Below are positions 62,881 to 64,000 of a stretch of 64,000 nucleotides of DNA, piece after piece. The position numbers were made by a program, and so were the translations under genes. Below the pieces are notes generated by a model. That model was not told where the DNA came from, did no database searches, and saw only the letters and a list, made by a program, of their open reading frames with translations. Within the stretch, counting starts at the first letter, position 1. Every line of letters starts with the position of its first letter. Source of the stretch: Monilinia fructicola (lineage: Eukaryota > Ascomycota > Leotiomycetes > Helotiales > Sclerotiniaceae); contig VICG01000002.1 of NCBI GenBank assembly GCA_008692225.1, forward strand, positions 512,001-576,000, in the 5' to 3' direction.

Positions 62881-64000
62881 ATGGCTCCCTTTTCTTCGCA
62901 TTCGCAATATCCCCATTCGACTCGCGATCATTTTAGAGAGCCTCCTTCGGTTTTTAAGAGGTTGTTATTGGCGCTGCCGACGGACTTGGCGGTTAGTGTG
63001 CAGAGGATGGCGGATCAACAGAATATAGGTGCGGTTGGGGGCACAGTATCGAGGATGCCGAGATCACTGAGGGGGTGGGTGAGAAATTGGAGCTGGAGAC
63101 GATTTTTCAGTTTACCGCATTTATTGGTGTGTGTTTGGGTGGTAGCTCTGTTGTACGGGGAGCGTTGGGTTTTTGAGGAAGCTGTGCGCGCTTGTGCTTG
63201 GGATACATGGGAGAGATGGGTGAGTGTTCTTGAAGGGGCATGGGATGGTCGAGGACGAGGATGAGAACAAGGCTGATGATATCTGTGATTTGAATAGCCT
63301 CCAAATACCACGCCGCATCATTTGATCTTTTTGGCTGATCCTCAACTGACGGATCCGCATTCGTATCCGGATCGGCCGTGGCCGTTGTCGACGTTCACCG
63401 TGTGGCATACGGATAACTATATGAAGAGATCTTATGTACAACTCTCGAAGCAGCTGCATCCAGATACTGTGTTTTTCTTAGGGGATCTGTTTGATGGCGG
63501 AAGAGAATGGAAGACGGCGCATGGAAATTCAGAAGATCAAGCATGGGCAAAAGGACGTCGACCTGCAAAAGAGCAAAAGCATGTGGAGAATTGGGGGAAG
63601 AGATATGGGGAGGACTTTTGGTTGCAGGAATACGGTCGATTCTCGAGGATCTTCTCAGATAACTGGAACTTGGGAGGATCAGAAGCGAGGGTTGGACAGA
63701 GGGGACGAAAACTCATTGCGAGTTTACCGGGAAATCATGACTTGGGATTCGGTGCACAAGTCAAGGTTCCTCTACGCGATCGCTTTGAGGTTTACTTTGG
63801 GGATGTTAACAGAGTGGATGTCATTGCGAATCATACTTTCGTTTCTGTGGATGCATTATCATTGAGTGCTGGCGTATCAGACCGTCCAGTCAGTGAGACC
63901 GCACCGATCACCAAACCAGTCGAGGACTTTTTAAACAATGTTAAAGTCGCCAAGAGAAAAGCGGTAGCTCGAGAATTGGACTATCAAGCTGGAAAGGAGA
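62881..64000 (+). CDS. Ted1/Cdc1-type membrane metallophosphoesterase (3' partial)
   Basis: ER/Golgi-type lipid- or GPI-remodelling phosphoesterase family. Exon 1 is 62881-63219 and exon 2 starts at 63298 after a 78-nt phase-0 intron; it stays open to the window end. About 347 residues are visible. One membrane segment lies near residue 85 (LPHLLVCVWVVALLY). The calcineurin-like catalytic domain then begins with IFLADPQLTDP (metal-binding Asp), HPDTVFFLGDLFDGGRE (GDxxDxG) and SLPGNHDLGFG (GNHD), then VFVSVDALSLS-like residues. The C-terminal metal-binding histidines and any second membrane segment lie beyond the window. The motif order and ADPQL...DLFDGGREW strongly match fungal Cdc1/Ted1 relatives. 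No disruption is seen. Confidence 0.92.

Overview
The window is nuclear DNA of a filamentous ascomycete. The genes carry short introns (about 49-154 nt) with GT-AG ends. Four intact tRNAs (two with canonical anticodon-loop introns) and one degenerate tRNA lie between them. Long AT-rich blocks look like transposons decayed by repeat-induced point mutation (RIP). The mix of intron-poor transporters, 2EXR-type proteins, HSP70-like ATPases and AT-rich blocks fits a leotiomycete such as Botrytis, Sclerotinia or Monilinia. That placement is inference; no ribosomal or mitochondrial marker is present.

Layout. 1-3015: no gene recognised. 3016-5075: intact 14-segment drug-efflux MFS transporter. 5.1-17.5 kb: gene-empty, with a degenerate tRNA-Gln, a tRNA-Arg, AT-rich repeat blocks and a 530-bp AAT microsatellite. 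17547-18891: MFS transporter whose 5' end is cut by a TA-flanked inverted-repeat element (18979-19762). 20.7-21.7 kb: second AT-rich repeat. 22.8-26.6 kb: tRNA-Lys and intron-containing tRNA-Leu. 27.8-28.8 kb: relic of a GMC oxidoreductase. 31.0-32.2 kb: 2EXR/F-box-like gene with an unresolved reading frame. 33.1-33.7 kb: Y14/RBM8A, a core exon-junction-complex protein. 35.3 kb: intron-containing tRNA-Ser.

35.8-43.1 kb holds the most unusual locus. A nine-exon HSP70/HSPA12-like ATPase gene lies between two diverged paralogues of an unrecognised coiled-coil protein family. The left paralogue is divergent from the ATPase gene and the right one is co-oriented with it. Both coiled-coil genes have three exons, matching intron phases (0, then 1) and a shared C-terminal domain.

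43.9-45.7 kb: sugar transporter. 45.7-53.9 kb: 8 kb with no recognisable gene. 53.9-55.1 kb: SAM-dependent methyltransferase with two apparent single-base frameshifts in homopolymers. 55.9-57.6 kb: amidase-signature enzyme. 58.2-60.3 kb: RIP-decayed element with long inverted repeats. 60.6-61.7 kb: MBL-fold hydrolase. 62.9 kb to the end: Ted1/Cdc1-type membrane metallophosphoesterase, running off the window.

The genes do not form one metabolic pathway. The only arrangement that looks functionally meaningful is the HSP70-like gene with its flanking coiled-coil paralogues.
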